Shown one piece after another: positions 37,205 to 49,575 of a stretch of DNA of 64,000 nucleotides (positions are counted from its first letter, which is position 1; each line of letters opens with the position of its first letter). The stretch spans positions 1,240,001 to 1,304,000 of the forward strand of contig JAUFSD010000003.1 of NCBI GenBank assembly GCA_033030425.1. Direction: 5' to 3'. The translations under genes were made by a program, and so were the position numbers. The notes beneath the pieces were generated by a model that worked only from the letters and a program-made list of their open reading frames with translations, did no database searches and was not told the DNA's origin. This DNA comes from Verpa conica (lineage: Eukaryota > Ascomycota > Pezizomycetes > Pezizales > Morchellaceae).

Positions 37205-38211
37205 ATGCCACTTTGCGGCTCAAACAAGGTTGCGAGTTTATTCCTTCGATTTTCTCTTTTACTCGCTCTGTTTTATGTAACAGGCGGGATTTTACGCTTA
37301 TCAGGCCAGTTTTTTTGCTAACAGGTGACCTTTTTTTTGCGCGTATACAGACGACCCAACGGAAGATCGTACTGCTAGGTATGTACTTAGAACCTCCTTT
37401 TCCCCGTGAGAAATAACGCAAAGACACTAATGGTGATATAGGGGACGGTGCTTGTGGAAAGACATCATTACTGAACGTCTTTACAAGAGGGTGGGTTGCT
37501 TCTTGGAAGGAAAGGGAAAGGGATAGGGACGGCTCGAAACAGTGAACTAATGATGGTCCGGAAATTAGGTATTTCCCGCAAGTCTACGAACCAACAGTTT
37601 TTGAAAACTATGTTCACGGTATTTTTCCACAGCTTCCTAATTATTACAAAGGAATTCGCCCCTAATAAGTCACGTGTAGATATCTATGTCGACAACACGC
37701 ATATCGAGCTCTCGCTCTGGGACACGGCCGGTCAGGAGGAATTCGACAGACTACGATCACTCTCGTATAGCGATACCCACACGATTATGCTTTGTTTCAG
37801 CGTAGACTCCCGCGACTCGCTCGAGAATGTTGAATCAAAATGGGTCGGCGAAATTGCAGATCAATGTCAAGGTGTCAAGCTAGTACTAGTCGCACTGAAG
37901 TGCGATCTGAGAGAGGCTGGAGATGGCGATGGTCCAGAGAAGACTGTTCCGGGAGGGTTTATTCAGTATCCAGAGGGTCTTGCTGTTGCTGAGAGGATAA
38001 AGGCATTGCGTTATCTTGGTAAGGATCCTAGGCCACCTCCCCTTGAGGTAGGTAGGTGGTATGTAGTACTAACGTGTTTTTGTGATCAGAATGCTCTGCC
38101 AAGATGAACCGAGGTGTCAATGAAGCTTTCACGGAGGCTGCCAGAGTAGCTTTAAGCGCAAATGCAAAAGGAAGCAAAGACTCTCGGGGCTCAGGATGCG
38201 TTATACAATAA
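37205..38211 (+). CDS. rho3: Rho3-type small GTPase
   Basis: Membrane-anchored Rho GTPase controlling polarised exocytosis and actin organisation at hyphal tips. Six exons: 37205-37228, 37351-37378, 37442-37490, 37569-37618, 37680-38018, 38090-38211; 203 aa. The five introns are 61-122 bp, with the early coding region cut into very small exons (24-50 nt). Motifs: P-loop GDGACGKT (18-25), effector region EPTVFENYVHD, switch II DTAGQEEFDRLR (from 65), base-recognition ALKCDLRE (ordinary Rho has TKxD; Rho3 relatives share LKCD), and ECSAK. The Rho-specific insert here is DGDGPEKTVPGG. The N-terminus MPLCGSNK and C-terminal CVIQ prenylation box fit Rho3. Length and ending match the family. Confidence 0.95.
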
Positions 38212-41200
38212 ATAATAAAAATACGCTAGTGGACAAAAATCCCCCTTACACCGGGGAAGGGGGGAGGCTGGATTGGAGCGGGCTGGTACTGGGAACAGCG
38301 GGTGGGCGGAGTTTAGGACGAGTGATGAAGGCTACGGCATCTTCATTCGGTGGTTTTCTTGTTTAAGTCTTGGTCTGTTTTGGTCGGGTTTCTTCATTTT
38401 CTCACATACAAGCGCTTTTTTATTTAACTTTATTTTTTGTTCGGCTTGGTGAAATCCTGGTGTTTTGTTCTTTTCTAAGCGTCCAATGATACTATGTATG
38501 TACAGTATAGTATTAGTTTATTTTATTTTATTTTCTGTCACCACTGTTGGTTCTAGAACAAATCCGATAATTGGCCCCCCATGATATCTCTGTATTTGAA
38601 GATATCTGGCACTAGTTTATCGCTCTTGCTCTCACTCGTAGTGGGGTTTACTTTTCTACATCCACCACCATATGGTTGACTTCCTATGCCTGCTCGAGAA
38701 GAGTTAATTACTCCTATTTAGTATATTGTTACAACATTTTTTCTGATGATACCCGCTCCCTAGTGTTTATCACGATGCTGGTAGGGCTTTAGGTTTTCTT
38801 GTAATTTTGAGGATGATGTCCGGGGTTGGCTGAGGTACCCGAGGCAAAAAAGTAGCCTAAACCCTTCAGTGGAAAATTTTCAAATGGGGAGAATATATGA
38901 TCTTGAGCTTTCTTTTTGGGGAGAGCTTCTTAGGGCTAGGGCAAGGCCTAGGAGTTTTTTAAGCGTCCAAATGGCATCAGGTGTACTTTTGATAAATGAT
39001 GCTGCAAGGTCAGGCCTAATAGTGGTATTCGAAATAAGGAGTGAATATTTAGAGGGTATTTTGATAGACTTTGCTCTATAAATTATACCAAACCCCAGCT
39101 ATGAACAAAGAGCGTTTAGTACTTCTGATGGGTCGGGTGGACCTTGTCGTAGCGCGCTGTGCCTAGTAATATTTACATTGAATCTGGGAGCTTTAGAGGT
39201 ACGTTTGTCTGAGGGACATCATGCCATATAACTGTTTTTGAGTTGGGGCGCTCAGACCTCGAGTGAGACATAGTGACGCTGAGTGGATGCCTGGCACGAA
39301 GGAGGTTCTCGGAAAAGACCCAATTCAGCTCCTACAAAAGCTTTACACTGTATGGGAGAAAAAGAAATTGTGCCGCAATCTCTTTGTAGCCTTCAGCCGT
39401 TGGGGCCCTAGGTTTCAGAATTCCTACGGAGTATTCAGTGGGGCGCAGCATGTTGGTTGGTGCTGAGAATATGGTACCTGCATGTTGCACTTCGCACCAC
39501 AATTCTCCAACCTAGTTTATGCGTATGGGGGCTTCCCCCCCCTCTCCTTCTATCCATGAGCCGCCACAAGGCCTATCCGTCGGAGACGAAGGGAAACCTT
39601 CTTTTCCTTCCTACTTCCTAAAGGTAAAAGGTTTTTTCTAGGTACAGCCCTGCGAACACGAGCTAGTAGTGGGCTATCTGACAATAATGACAATTGGCAG
39701 CCAGTAGAAGCGCAAGAGGCCGTGTACGCTGGCCTTGCCTAGTATCTGTGGCATCGCGAGCCTGGTAAGTGCGAAATCCAGTTATTACCAGTAGCTCATG
39801 TAGTACTGATCAACTGATATAACCAAGTACTAATGGTCCATTTCTCCAACCATCATCAGACAGCCCCAGAAACCCAGCCCACTCTATCAGTCACGAGCCA
39901 TTTGGGCGCAGCTAAGTCTTACGCCTGGAGACGGCCTAAAACCCCTAATGACAACACTGGGAGATCGATCTGCGGGTCATTTAGCAGGTAATTACACCTG
40001 GTCGATGAGATTTTAGTAACTAAGTCTCATACATTCTAGGTTAACCATATTAGACCTCTTTAGTAACGGCTTAAGGGTAGGTAGATGTCTCATGATCTGT
40101 CTAGTAATATTAAAAGAATTTCTTTTTAAAGAGGGGGATAGCGGTGCAATAAGAGTGCATCCAATAATGTGCATAATAAGATACTTGTGAGCCTAGAGTT
40201 AAAGGGTATCCACGGGAACTTTCGACTATGTTTCATATCTACCGGCTCTGTCGGGCTTGAATAAAGATTTTATAGATTTTAAGTGCCGCGCCATTCTTTG
40301 GGCTCGGCTCCAAGAAAGCAGTGTGATTGTTCCTCCGGTATGCTTTCCGTGACACCAAGTGTTTCCTCACCCATGTCATTAAGTCAGTTATCGAAAGCAG
40401 CCACAAAAATTGCGCCTTGGGCCATTTAACGATCCGGTTTCGGGGATTTCCTTCTCTTGTTATTAAAACAAGTGTCTTGTGGATGTTTTTACTCCGGTCG
40501 ATAGGAAACTCCGACTAAGGCTTTCTATCTTGTAGTTTGAGCATACTTTAGTGCGTACTAGAGCTATAATAGTTTTCAAGGGTCTCACATACAGTGATTC
40601 GATAGAATGGCCTCTGACAAGATCACAATTTAAGCCCATTTGTTTAGCCAATTATATACGGGAATAGAAGGAAGCTGTGGTTTTGATGCGTAGTACTCTA
40701 AGGGTTAACTCGCGGAAGATTTTTTTTCCCTTCCTATTTCCCCTCTTGTTTCTAATCGATAAAATATTCCTTCAAAGACACCCGTGTTCAAAGAACATGC
40801 AGCGAATAGCCTAAGTATACTATGTAGTTGCTCCTCTAGAGATAGGTAATATGTGTTTAGCCAGTACAGTCTGGTAAACCGATGTATAATTTGATGCTGG
40901 TTTTCGGGAGCTAGTCACTTTATTCCGAGACTATCACGGCTGCCTCCCCCCATATACTATGTTTGCTGGGGGAGGTGATAGATGTCAACAAAAAAGTGCT
41001 GAGCATAGCCAAGCAAGGCGACAAGGCCTCCGGGATATATGCTCTTCTGACATGAGCGAGCGATTGTTCACTGTTTTGAAGCGGCTAGTCTCGTCAATTG
41101 ATGTCACCTAGTGAGTCAAACATGGTTATTTCGCTACACTAAGCGATATTCTGGAACGCCTCGGACGTGTTCCGTAACATTTCCTCACCGGAAGATCTGG

Positions 41201-44200
41201 GTTTGCAGCCATGTGTAACTTCATCTGAGAGGTTGCCTTCGGTTCTTTATGTCTTTACCGGGTCCTTGGGGAGTTCTGCCTGCGGTTCTAACCCCGCTGG
41301 AGACGGCGGATGTGGCGAGTTCTTTTTTTTTTTTTGAAAGGAAAAAGGGCCGGCCCCGCATTCAGGAACGAGCGGGAGTTCTACTAGAATTAGTAATTCA
41401 ATGTTGTGTTACTCCATAAGTAAAAAATAAAAAAAATTTGATTCAATGCGCCATTGTGTAGTATCTCTGGTTCTCACGGTTGCATGAAAAAAATCCCGTT
41501 TGAGGAGCAGTTGGCCAGATTGCTAGGGCCGTTCGGTTGCACATGTATGTCTCCCTCTTAGTAACCCACAATAAAAATCTGTCGTAGTTCATAGAGAAAT
41601 ATGCACATTGATTGTGTATACTCGGGCATTGTCGACACGCAAGGATGCGAAAGGACGCTTGAACCCCACATTTTAGTCGTATTATGAGGGACTCAGTTAA
41701 TTTCAAGCGGTGCAAGGCTGCTCGTATTAAACTACATGTATTTACTGTGGAATTAGAAAAAAACCTGGGTCAGCAGCTCTTGAAATACCAAACATTCCGT
41801 TGGCAGGTAAGGTAGTGGGTATTGTTATTTTGGCGAGAGTTAATCCTGCTCTGCACCCTAGGCTGCTGTCTGCATGATGTGCACGTGAATTTTTTTGGTG
41901 ATAGGGCGCTACACTGCTATCACTCGGTGGCAAAATACACCATCAGACATGTGTAACGTTTGTGCCCACAAGAGATTGTACCAAGAGATTATACCAGAAG
42001 TAGTGAAGAATGAAGTAAATAATATGATTTAAAGAGTGAATTCTAAGTTCCCTAATATAATTTCCATTCAAAATAAATAAAACGAGGTTTTTGTAGCCAA
42101 GAACCGCCTAGTAGTACAACACAACAACCTACCACCCTGGAACAAAATGTTCAAAATACCCAACTACAAGCCTAAAGAAATGACACTCTGAAGCAACCCC
42201 CCCAAGAACAGACCCACAATCCTAACCCTAGCCCCCCAAGAAGATAAAGAAATGCACGCCAACTCGATTCCACCAGCAGGCCTCGTATGTAGCCGTTGGT
42301 AAAAAAAACCAAAGAAACCACTTTGATCAAAGATACCTCATCGCAAGATAGAGAGTAAAGTATTGTTTGATGATATCGCCATCTCTAGGCGTTCTACCCA
42401 ATATCAAGCCGGTTCGACCGCATTGAGCGGATCGAAGTGGCACACGTATGGTTGAACTGGTGGTCATAGGATGCCGCTGGTATTCGCGCATATACCCATA
42501 GAGGATGCCGCATATATGCTGAAATCAAGGCTTTCCGCGATTTCCACCGAGTCTTGGGAGGACTGAGCGCAAATGACTGCGCAGGCTACGGCGACGGCCA
42601 GTGTAAGGTTTGCCGCACTCAATACAAGCAGCGTGAATTGCAGGATTGTGAGGACCGAATCCACAAGAACCACAGTACCAAGCCATGTTGATGAGTTAAA
42701 TAAGATGTGGTATGAGGCCGTAAGAGTTTTTAGAGAAGAAGTGATGAGTGGAATCAGTATAAAATTGCTTGAGGAATTGAGGTATCCGAAGAGGCGGTGG
42801 GGAGTTCTTATACTGTTATCCGAATGAAGACTGCTCTGAATGAAGATGGTATGATGGTATGATGGTGTTCTGAGTGAAGATGGGTGGAAATGCTCTATAT
42901 AAAATAAACCGGTAGCAATGATTAGGACCTAGGCAGAACGGACTTATTTCTCCTAAGCACCATAAAAACTACCATGTTTTGCGATACCAAACACAGGGCA
43001 AGCAAGCAAGCCTGCACGCCCTACTGGTCTATGGCCCATCATCAAATTTCCGTGCTATTGCGAGTAAGGTTCGTAGGGCGGAGGTCCTGCGATTGCCTAG
43101 TAATGAACCCCCTTGACATCTTGCGAATGACTAGTAGGAGGCACAGTAGCAGTGATAATGAGTGAATAAAATTTTCCTGCCATGGCCGGAAGGCCTCCAT
43201 ATTTCCCTTCTGCCTTTGGTGTTCGCAGGTTTTAGTTGTCGGTGGGCAACTCCGAGGGGGAGGGGGTGGAAGTACACAAAGGCTTGTTGCAGGCCTAACA
43301 ACAGCCTCATGTGCGAAGTTTGATCGCCATGATGTAGGCAGTTGATGCTATCCTAGAAGAACGGCTATGAACGCCACATGTGTATCGGACATCCTTTATC
43401 GACTGGCGGAGTGTCACGCTTTGCTGTCAGTGTTAGTGATCCACAATCTAGATTTGGTGTCTCGGACTTATGTCTGTTCAACAGGGTCCCTGCGACGAGT
43501 TGCCTCGTGTGAAGCCTGTAGGTAGATGTCTAACAGATGATGCCTCTCCGTGCGAAGCCAATGAATGGCTACTGAAACGGTGCCTGACTGCATGGCATGA
43601 GCCTAGGGTGTAACGCAGTTATAGTCACAACCAGTTCTCCTCTCTCTAAACAATCGTTAGTTTAATTAGAAGAGGAAGTAGCCAACCGTGCGTAGGAGAC
43701 TGAGCTGGAGAGAAGGAGGAGGCGCCTGGTCAGGGGGGTCAGCCGCACACTCTCTCTTGTGAAATTCGGGGGGTAGGGGGGTGCGCAGGCAGATAGCAAG
43801 TCTAGGGATAGGACGTACGCCGGCTCAGCGAAGCTACAACCAGCAGTGATACCAAGTGAAGATCAGCCGAATAAACGGCCGGTGGCTGTGTCGATAAGCT
43901 GAAGTTGAAGCTGTTTCCCTCCTTTCTTTAATCCTTCGCACGTCAGACACCAGCCGCATCTAGAGCCTCATACCACGGCGTCATAACCATCAGAGAGTAA
44001 TGCCAGGATTTTCTAGCATGGAAGTTGCTTTCAAGGCAGTTTTGTATTATTCTAGATCCCACAAGGCATGATAATAAGAAAAACGGGCGGTCGTCGAGTT
44101 TGTCTGCTTCCCGGCGAAATAGATGTGGTTGTAGTCGTCTCTCGCGTCATCCACCACTGGGCGCTAGGCTGTTGGGGCTCTTCACTTAAGAGTGGTCGGT

Positions 44201-46534
44201 TTCCGTCCCAGAATTGTCGGCGGTATATGTAACTTACCATAAGGTTTCGACTCTGATTCTATCCATCCGTCGTAAACAAGATAATTGAGAATGGCAGTAC
44301 GCTGGCCTTTATATGAAAGAGCAGGCGGCACGGTTGTATCATTTGCCACCGCTTGGTGTTGGTCACTTGCCGAAATAACGCGTTGCCCCCCTAGCGTTCA
44401 GGTGAAAAACATTCAGATTCTATGTACCGCCGTTCTTACACCCGCTGAACATCTCGAACAGTCATTTCTACTTCAACATATTGATGTTTAAGCAGTTGCT
44501 TTCCTAGTCTACCTACCTATTCGAGTGTTGAAACAGTTCTACTGTAGGCCGTGATTCACCTAGACAACCCCGAGTTATAATCATGCGACTGAATAGAAAG
44601 TCACTCGTATATCCATTGAAAGATACCTAGGGCGCCTCAGACTTCAAGAAAGCAAAAATTCCTAGTCAATTCTACTAGTACTTCCGACTATTATGTGCCC
44701 CCGTGGCTTTAAGGTGTACATCATGAAATCTCACTCGAGAGGATCCCTGCTTAAAGAGTCGGCTATTGGCTAGGCGCTCGGAGCGCGGTTGCGCTTCAGC
44801 TGGTGGCGTCTGTTCACTGCTTGTCTCTAGTTTAAACTGCCTAGACCAGTAGTCATAGTTGAATAGGTAGCTAGCATTGGTCCATAACTAAGTTAGCTTT
44901 GTGCGCTGACTCTAAAGTACTAAAACTGCCAACTGAGCGGCCTCAAAATTGATAAACTGGCTAAAAATATATGTAGGGATAGAAAAAAGAGAAAGACTTG
45001 GAGTGTATATCCTAGGGAACCCAGTATAGGCATTAATAGCTTGGGGAAATACAGTAACACTTGGCGGCCAAGGTTCCAGGCAATGGTTAGTGACTTAATT
45101 ATAGTTATTGATTCATGGTTATTACACAATGGTCCTGAAGCTACCCAATCTTAATTACTGTCTAAGCATTGAGAACTAGAATCTCTCGCCACCCATATAA
45201 TAGTGTTTTAGTAAGATTCTACCATAACCCAACGTAGAAACTCCCGGGGATACAGATCTAGAACTGTAGACCCTGCTCGGCAATGTTTGTTTATATTTTG
45301 ATTTCTAATTATATGAGTGTTTACATTACTCTATCTCTAAATATAAATACAAACATACTATTTACTTGTACCTTGAGATATACTACTTATATATGTGTAG
45401 TTGAAATAATAAAGAGTATAAACTTATGTTACCCATAGCCATTACACATAGCTCTTAGCAATAGAATAGCCTAACTATTATCATCGCTCCCAGCTTTAGT
45501 ACTACAAAGAGCCTCTAATAGCTCGTATTTAGGACGAATTAAAACAATAGTTCTAATAAGTCACCCAGGGTAACTGCAAGTGTTACCGGATATTCCGGTA
45601 TAAACGAATACATAGTACAGGCTGCATATATATTCAAGAGTTTTTTAAAAACGGACCAGGTATGATATCAGAGAACTTAGTGTACTGGCTGAGGTTACTT
45701 TACATCTAAGCATCTTAATGTCTCAGCCCCTGTACATCTGTAGATGGTCTGGTCTGGGAACCATTCGAGCGCAGTAATATCCCGAATCTAATTTGACTGT
45801 AGTCACAAGTACCGTAGTCTATCGTATTACGTGGAAATTTTGTAAATGAAAAAGGGCCTTGTTCAGATATGCAATTATCATACTATTTTCTATATAGTGG
45901 TTTTGGACGACTGACTCTAAATCAGTTTAAATAATCGAAGGCGAGTAATATAAAATCCGGTAAGAAGTTTTTTAAACGCCCCTCTCTCGATTCCACTAGG
46001 AATATATTAGGACGCTCATGACTCTAGTTTATAGCCTTAGGTGTAGTAGGAGTAACAAATGAGGTGCGGGACTAAATCCTTGTTGCTATATCTAACTGTT
46101 GTACTGATAATATAACTAGCTTTAAAAAGGCTGTCATTTTTTAACATTCAATGTCGCACTAAAAGGCTGTGTACGTGTACATACATATGCGTGTCTGGGC
46201 GTACAACATTCCATGAAATTACGGTGTAACTCAGCTGGAAAGTGATTCATAGTACAGATTAGGTAAAAACATTTCCCTCACTCTCAAGGCGTAGTTAACT
46301 GCGAGTAATAAGGAGAATCATAGGAATTTACTCATGTAGATAGAGGGTTTCATGTATTTATAATTAATTCATTCATCACTTAAGTAGACTAGGGTATCAG
46401 TTCCGAGTGATTTATCATGACTGTATAATATTTGCGGCTCAACGAGCGTCCGTGCACACCCGAGCCACATCGAACGTCCCCCCCCAAAAGAAGAAAAAAA
46501 TCCTACCACCAACACCAACAGACCATCTCCCACA
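38212..46534. other. 8.3-kb region with no recognisable gene
   Basis: 38.2-38.8 kb is the T-rich 3' flank of rho3. 38.9-44.5 kb has mixed composition with many short frames (maximum 90 codons). A frame at 42573-42827 (84 codons) overlaps an antisense hydrophobic frame (42464-42673), and neither is recognised. 44.5-46.4 kb is AT-rich, decayed-looking DNA; it includes the palindrome ACCGGATATTCCGGT near 45.59 kb. No transposon ends were recognised. Confidence 0.5.
40931..40981. other. Long G/C-rich stem-loop
   Basis: CTATCA + CCTCCCCC (40931-40952 region) pairs with GGGGGAGG + TGATAG (40967-40981), with a small internal bulge and a ~14-base loop. It stands out in unannotated DNA. It could be an RNA hairpin or a relic of short inverted repeats. 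Confidence 0.6.
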
Positions 46535-47358
46535 ATGTCTACGTTCGAACTCCCCACCGTTGCTACTCCTGGGCAGCCATTAGCACCGCTAGCATTATAC
46601 ACCCCTGGCACAGGCGTTCATACATTCGGTGACCAGATCTGTGCGTCAGTCGTCGGACAGCCTTCATTATCAGTTCCTACCTTAACAGCAAAAAAGGAAG
46701 GTGAGCCGAAACAGATTCTGTCAGTCCTACGACCGAGTCAGTCTGGAGGTAGTGGGAGGAAGGAGGATGTGGCTTTGACGAATCTACTGCCGCAGGTGGG
46801 GAATAATGTATTGGCGAGGGTGACGAGGATTAATCCGAGACAGGCGACGGTGGGAATACTTGTGGTGGGGGATACAGTTTGTAATGATGAGTTTCAGGGA
46901 ATCATCAGGTTGGTAGCCCTGGAGCTAGGTTGGGTGGGATATTTTAGGGCTGATTAGTTTTGAGATGATAGACAGCAGGATGTTAGGGCGACGGAGAAGG
47001 ATAAGGTCAAGATATTTTCGAGTTTTAGGCCTGGGGATATTGTGAGGGCCCAGGTTGTGAGTATTCATTTATGCCCTAAAAATATTCTTTTACTGTTATG
47101 AGATAGTGAATGCTAATTATCTTACTTTCTAGATTTCCCTTGGTGATCAGTCGAATTACTACCTCTCGACAGCCAGCAATAGCCTAGGAGTCGTTGTTGC
47201 CCACTCTGGTAAAAGCCTCCTTCACCGTCTCCAAGTATTTTTGGTTTACTGATCGAGCTACAGAATCGGGTGACCCATTACACCCTCTTAACTGGCGTCA
47301 AATGGCTTCATCGCGGACAGGTGCGATAGAGGAGAGAAAGGTAGCAAAGCCAATATAA
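46535..47358 (+). CDS. csl4: Exosome complex component Csl4 (EXOSC1-like)
   Basis: S1/cap subunit of the RNA exosome, which processes and degrades RNA 3'-5' in nucleus and cytoplasm. Exons 46535-46908, 46972-47056, 47133-47208 and 47264-47358; 209 aa. Introns are 63, 76 and 55 bp, with a strong GTGAGT donor in the second. The N-terminal domain has [18 protein letters not shown]; the S1 RNA-binding domain (about 86-175) reads [20 protein letters not shown], then [38 protein letters not shown] and [18 protein letters not shown]. The last exon gives [14 protein letters not shown] and ends ERKVAKPI, the hallmark end of Csl4. All splice joins are in frame and conserved. Confidence 0.94.
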
Positions 47359-48412
47359 ATATTCAGGTATTGCTTGGGTTGTCGGGCTGTAGGATACTTC
47401 TTATTTTAACAGATGGACAAAGGCTGGGGGATATATAATCGTCTCTACTTGGCTAGGTTAATCGTAATAGCTCTGGTTGCGGGGATCAATAGAATACCAT
47501 AGGTGCCGAGTAAAGATATTGGAGTATTCTCTAAGTATATATACTAGAGCAAGAAGTCGTAGAGCTAACCCCATATTATAGCCGTTATATTAATATCGTA
47601 AATAACATATGTTCATGTTTTATTCCTCCCTGGAATCTCCATGCCAGAGTATATTCATAGATCTAAAACTGGGAGCAACCGCCGAGTGATCGATTATGAG
47701 ATACACACTTCAAACTGACTAAATTAACTCATGTACTTCACTAATGTCCTCTCCTAACGTTGGAATTCTGGGTCCCGGTGATTTTGAAAATGGAATAAAT
47801 ATCTCAAGCATCCTAGACATATTCAACCACATGACTGCTAGAAAAAAAGAACGGCCATTAAACCTACCCGAACACGACTAAGTAATAGCCCAAGTCCTGG
47901 GGACCTCAAATTTATTCCGCGGAGGTTAGGTTAGGAAGTTAGAAGCGGGGGTTTGTGCGAGTCCGGGTCACGGCCAGGCCAAACACCAGTAGAAACAAAA
48001 GCTACTTGACATAAATAGTTCAACGCCACCTAGAGTTCTAGAGCGTTGGGGCTGAGTGCTGGGGCTATCGTTGTCCCTGCCCATCTCCCATCCCCCCAGC
48101 CGGGTCTTCTACATTCAGTAAAGATCAAGTGCCTATCGCTGAATGTGGGGGAAGATATTCGTTTTCTTTCCCAAATTGGTAATGATCAGTCTTATGGGAG
48201 TTTCAAGAACAACCCACTAGCTTAAGGGTCTAATCCCAGCCAAAGATCGACAGGTGTTTTTGTTTACCGTCAAAGCCTCCAGAGTATCAACATGGCTGTC
48301 TCAGGTGCCGGTATAAATGTCAGAGGACTGCTGGACTTCTGCGGGGTTCTCTCTCATCCCCTCACCCATTTCCAAAACCCCAAGACCCCCGAAGAATCTT
48401 CAATATCACACA
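47359..48412. other. Intergenic, no gene seen
   Basis: About 1.05 kb; AT-rich in its first half, mixed afterwards. A frame continuous with the next gene opens at 48317 but its first 32 codons do not look conserved. No other feature. Confidence 0.5.
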
Positions 48413-49102
48413 ATGTCCATGCTTTCTCTTCCTAATGAGCTTCTTCTCAATATTGCAGAGAACCTCCTCGAGCGTCCTAAACACATCCACTCCCTCCTAC
48501 TATCAAACCGTCGTCTCGCGTATCTTCTAACCCCACTACTCCACACCCTCGCTGTCCAAGATAAAGATGGCTGGACTGCCCTTCAATGGGCTGCTAAACA
48601 TGGCTACGAGCCCCTTGCCGAGATCGTCCTGCTCAAAGGTGCAAAAGTCAACGCAGTCAGTGATTCCTTCAACGAGTCGGCCCTCCACCTGGCCGTCAAG
48701 AACCGCCATGTCGGTCTCATAGGCATACTACTAGCGAACGGGGCAGGATTTTCAGAAGACCCAGGGTCGAGACAAATGGCACTGAATCTAGCTGCAAGAG
48801 AAGGGCGAGATGATGTTGTGCAGCTGTTACTGAAGAGTGGGGCAGATGAGGACGTAAAGCGTGGGGCATTGGTTTATGGTGCGACGGCGCTGCACTGGGC
48901 TGCGAGCGGGGGGCATGGGACAGTTGTTAGAATTTTGTTGGAGAATGGGGCCGATGTGGGGGTGCAAGCGAGCTATGGAGGTGGGGCGATTGATTGGGCG
49001 AAACAGGAAGGTCATGATGATATATTCAGGGTGCTTTTGGGGATGGGCGCTGTGTGTAGTGTTCCGAATTGGCGGTGTGGGAAGATCTTGCAATTTTTCT
49101 AA
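48413..49102 (+). CDS. F-box-like / ankyrin-repeat protein
   Basis: Single-exon gene of 229 aa from the ATG at 48413. That start was chosen because MSMLSLPNELLLNIAENLL is the usual beginning of fungal F-box/ankyrin proteins; an upstream in-frame ATG at 48317 would add 32 Pro/Ser-rich residues. An F-box-like motif covers about residues 5-45 (LPNELLLNIAENL ... LLLSNRRLAYLL). About five ankyrin repeats follow, with cores GWTALQWAAKHGYEPLAEIV, SALHLAVKNRHVGLIGILL, MALNLAAREGRDDVVQLLL, TALHWAASGGHGTVVRILL and AIDWAKQEGHDDIFRVLL. It may act as a substrate adaptor for an SCF ubiquitin ligase, but this is inference. It is convergent with the FAD monooxygenase gene. Confidence 0.88.
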   Translation: MSMLSLPNELLLNIAENLLERPKHIHSLLLSNRRLAYLLTPLLHTLAVQDKDGWTALQWAAKHGYEPLAEIVLLKGAKVNAVSDSFNESALHLAVKNRHVGLIGILLANGAGFSEDPGSRQMALNLAAREGRDDVVQLLLKSGADEDVKRGALVYGATALHWAASGGHGTVVRILLENGADVGVQASYGGGAIDWAKQEGHDDIFRVLLGMGAVCSVPNWRCGKILQFF

Positions 49103-49575
49103 CTTTGATGTTTGCATTTGTCTATATTTGCGCCCTTTTTTCCTCTTGATTTAATTTAATTTTTTTGACCAATAGTCGTCGTCTTTGAGCGTGTTCGTAT
49201 TTGCCCTTCCTGTTATATAAGTCTGATACCATTCTAGATTTTATAAAGAAAAGCCTTATCATTCGCTTGACTGCATCCGTACCATATTAATCTGATCCTG
49301 ATCTGGCCCGAGTAGTACTGCCCCCTCCGAACTATAGCCTGTAGCACCGTACCTATATCTCATTTGAGACCAGTGGGTACGCTTGGGGTCTCAATCTGCA
49401 GATGGTGTTGGCATTTTAGGAATTAAATATTAATAATCGGGTTTGTTGGCGTGTCTCAATAATAATAATACGAAACTGGTAAAGAAAAGAAAAGAAAAAA
49501 GAAAAAGAGCTTTTTTGCATGCCACTCGTATAAGGCTAGGCGTATAAATATTACTTTCCCTTTCTCTCATACCTC
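49103..49575. other. Convergent intergenic region
   Basis: 473 bases between two convergent stop codons, probably holding both 3' ends. It contains an AAT repeat (about 49459-49471) and an A/G-rich run (about 49481-49510). No gene. Confidence 0.6.

Noticed and set aside
37496..38107. Unspliced 203-codon ORF over rho3
   Set aside because: Reads through rho3 introns; the spliced model restores all GTPase motifs and the CVIQ end.
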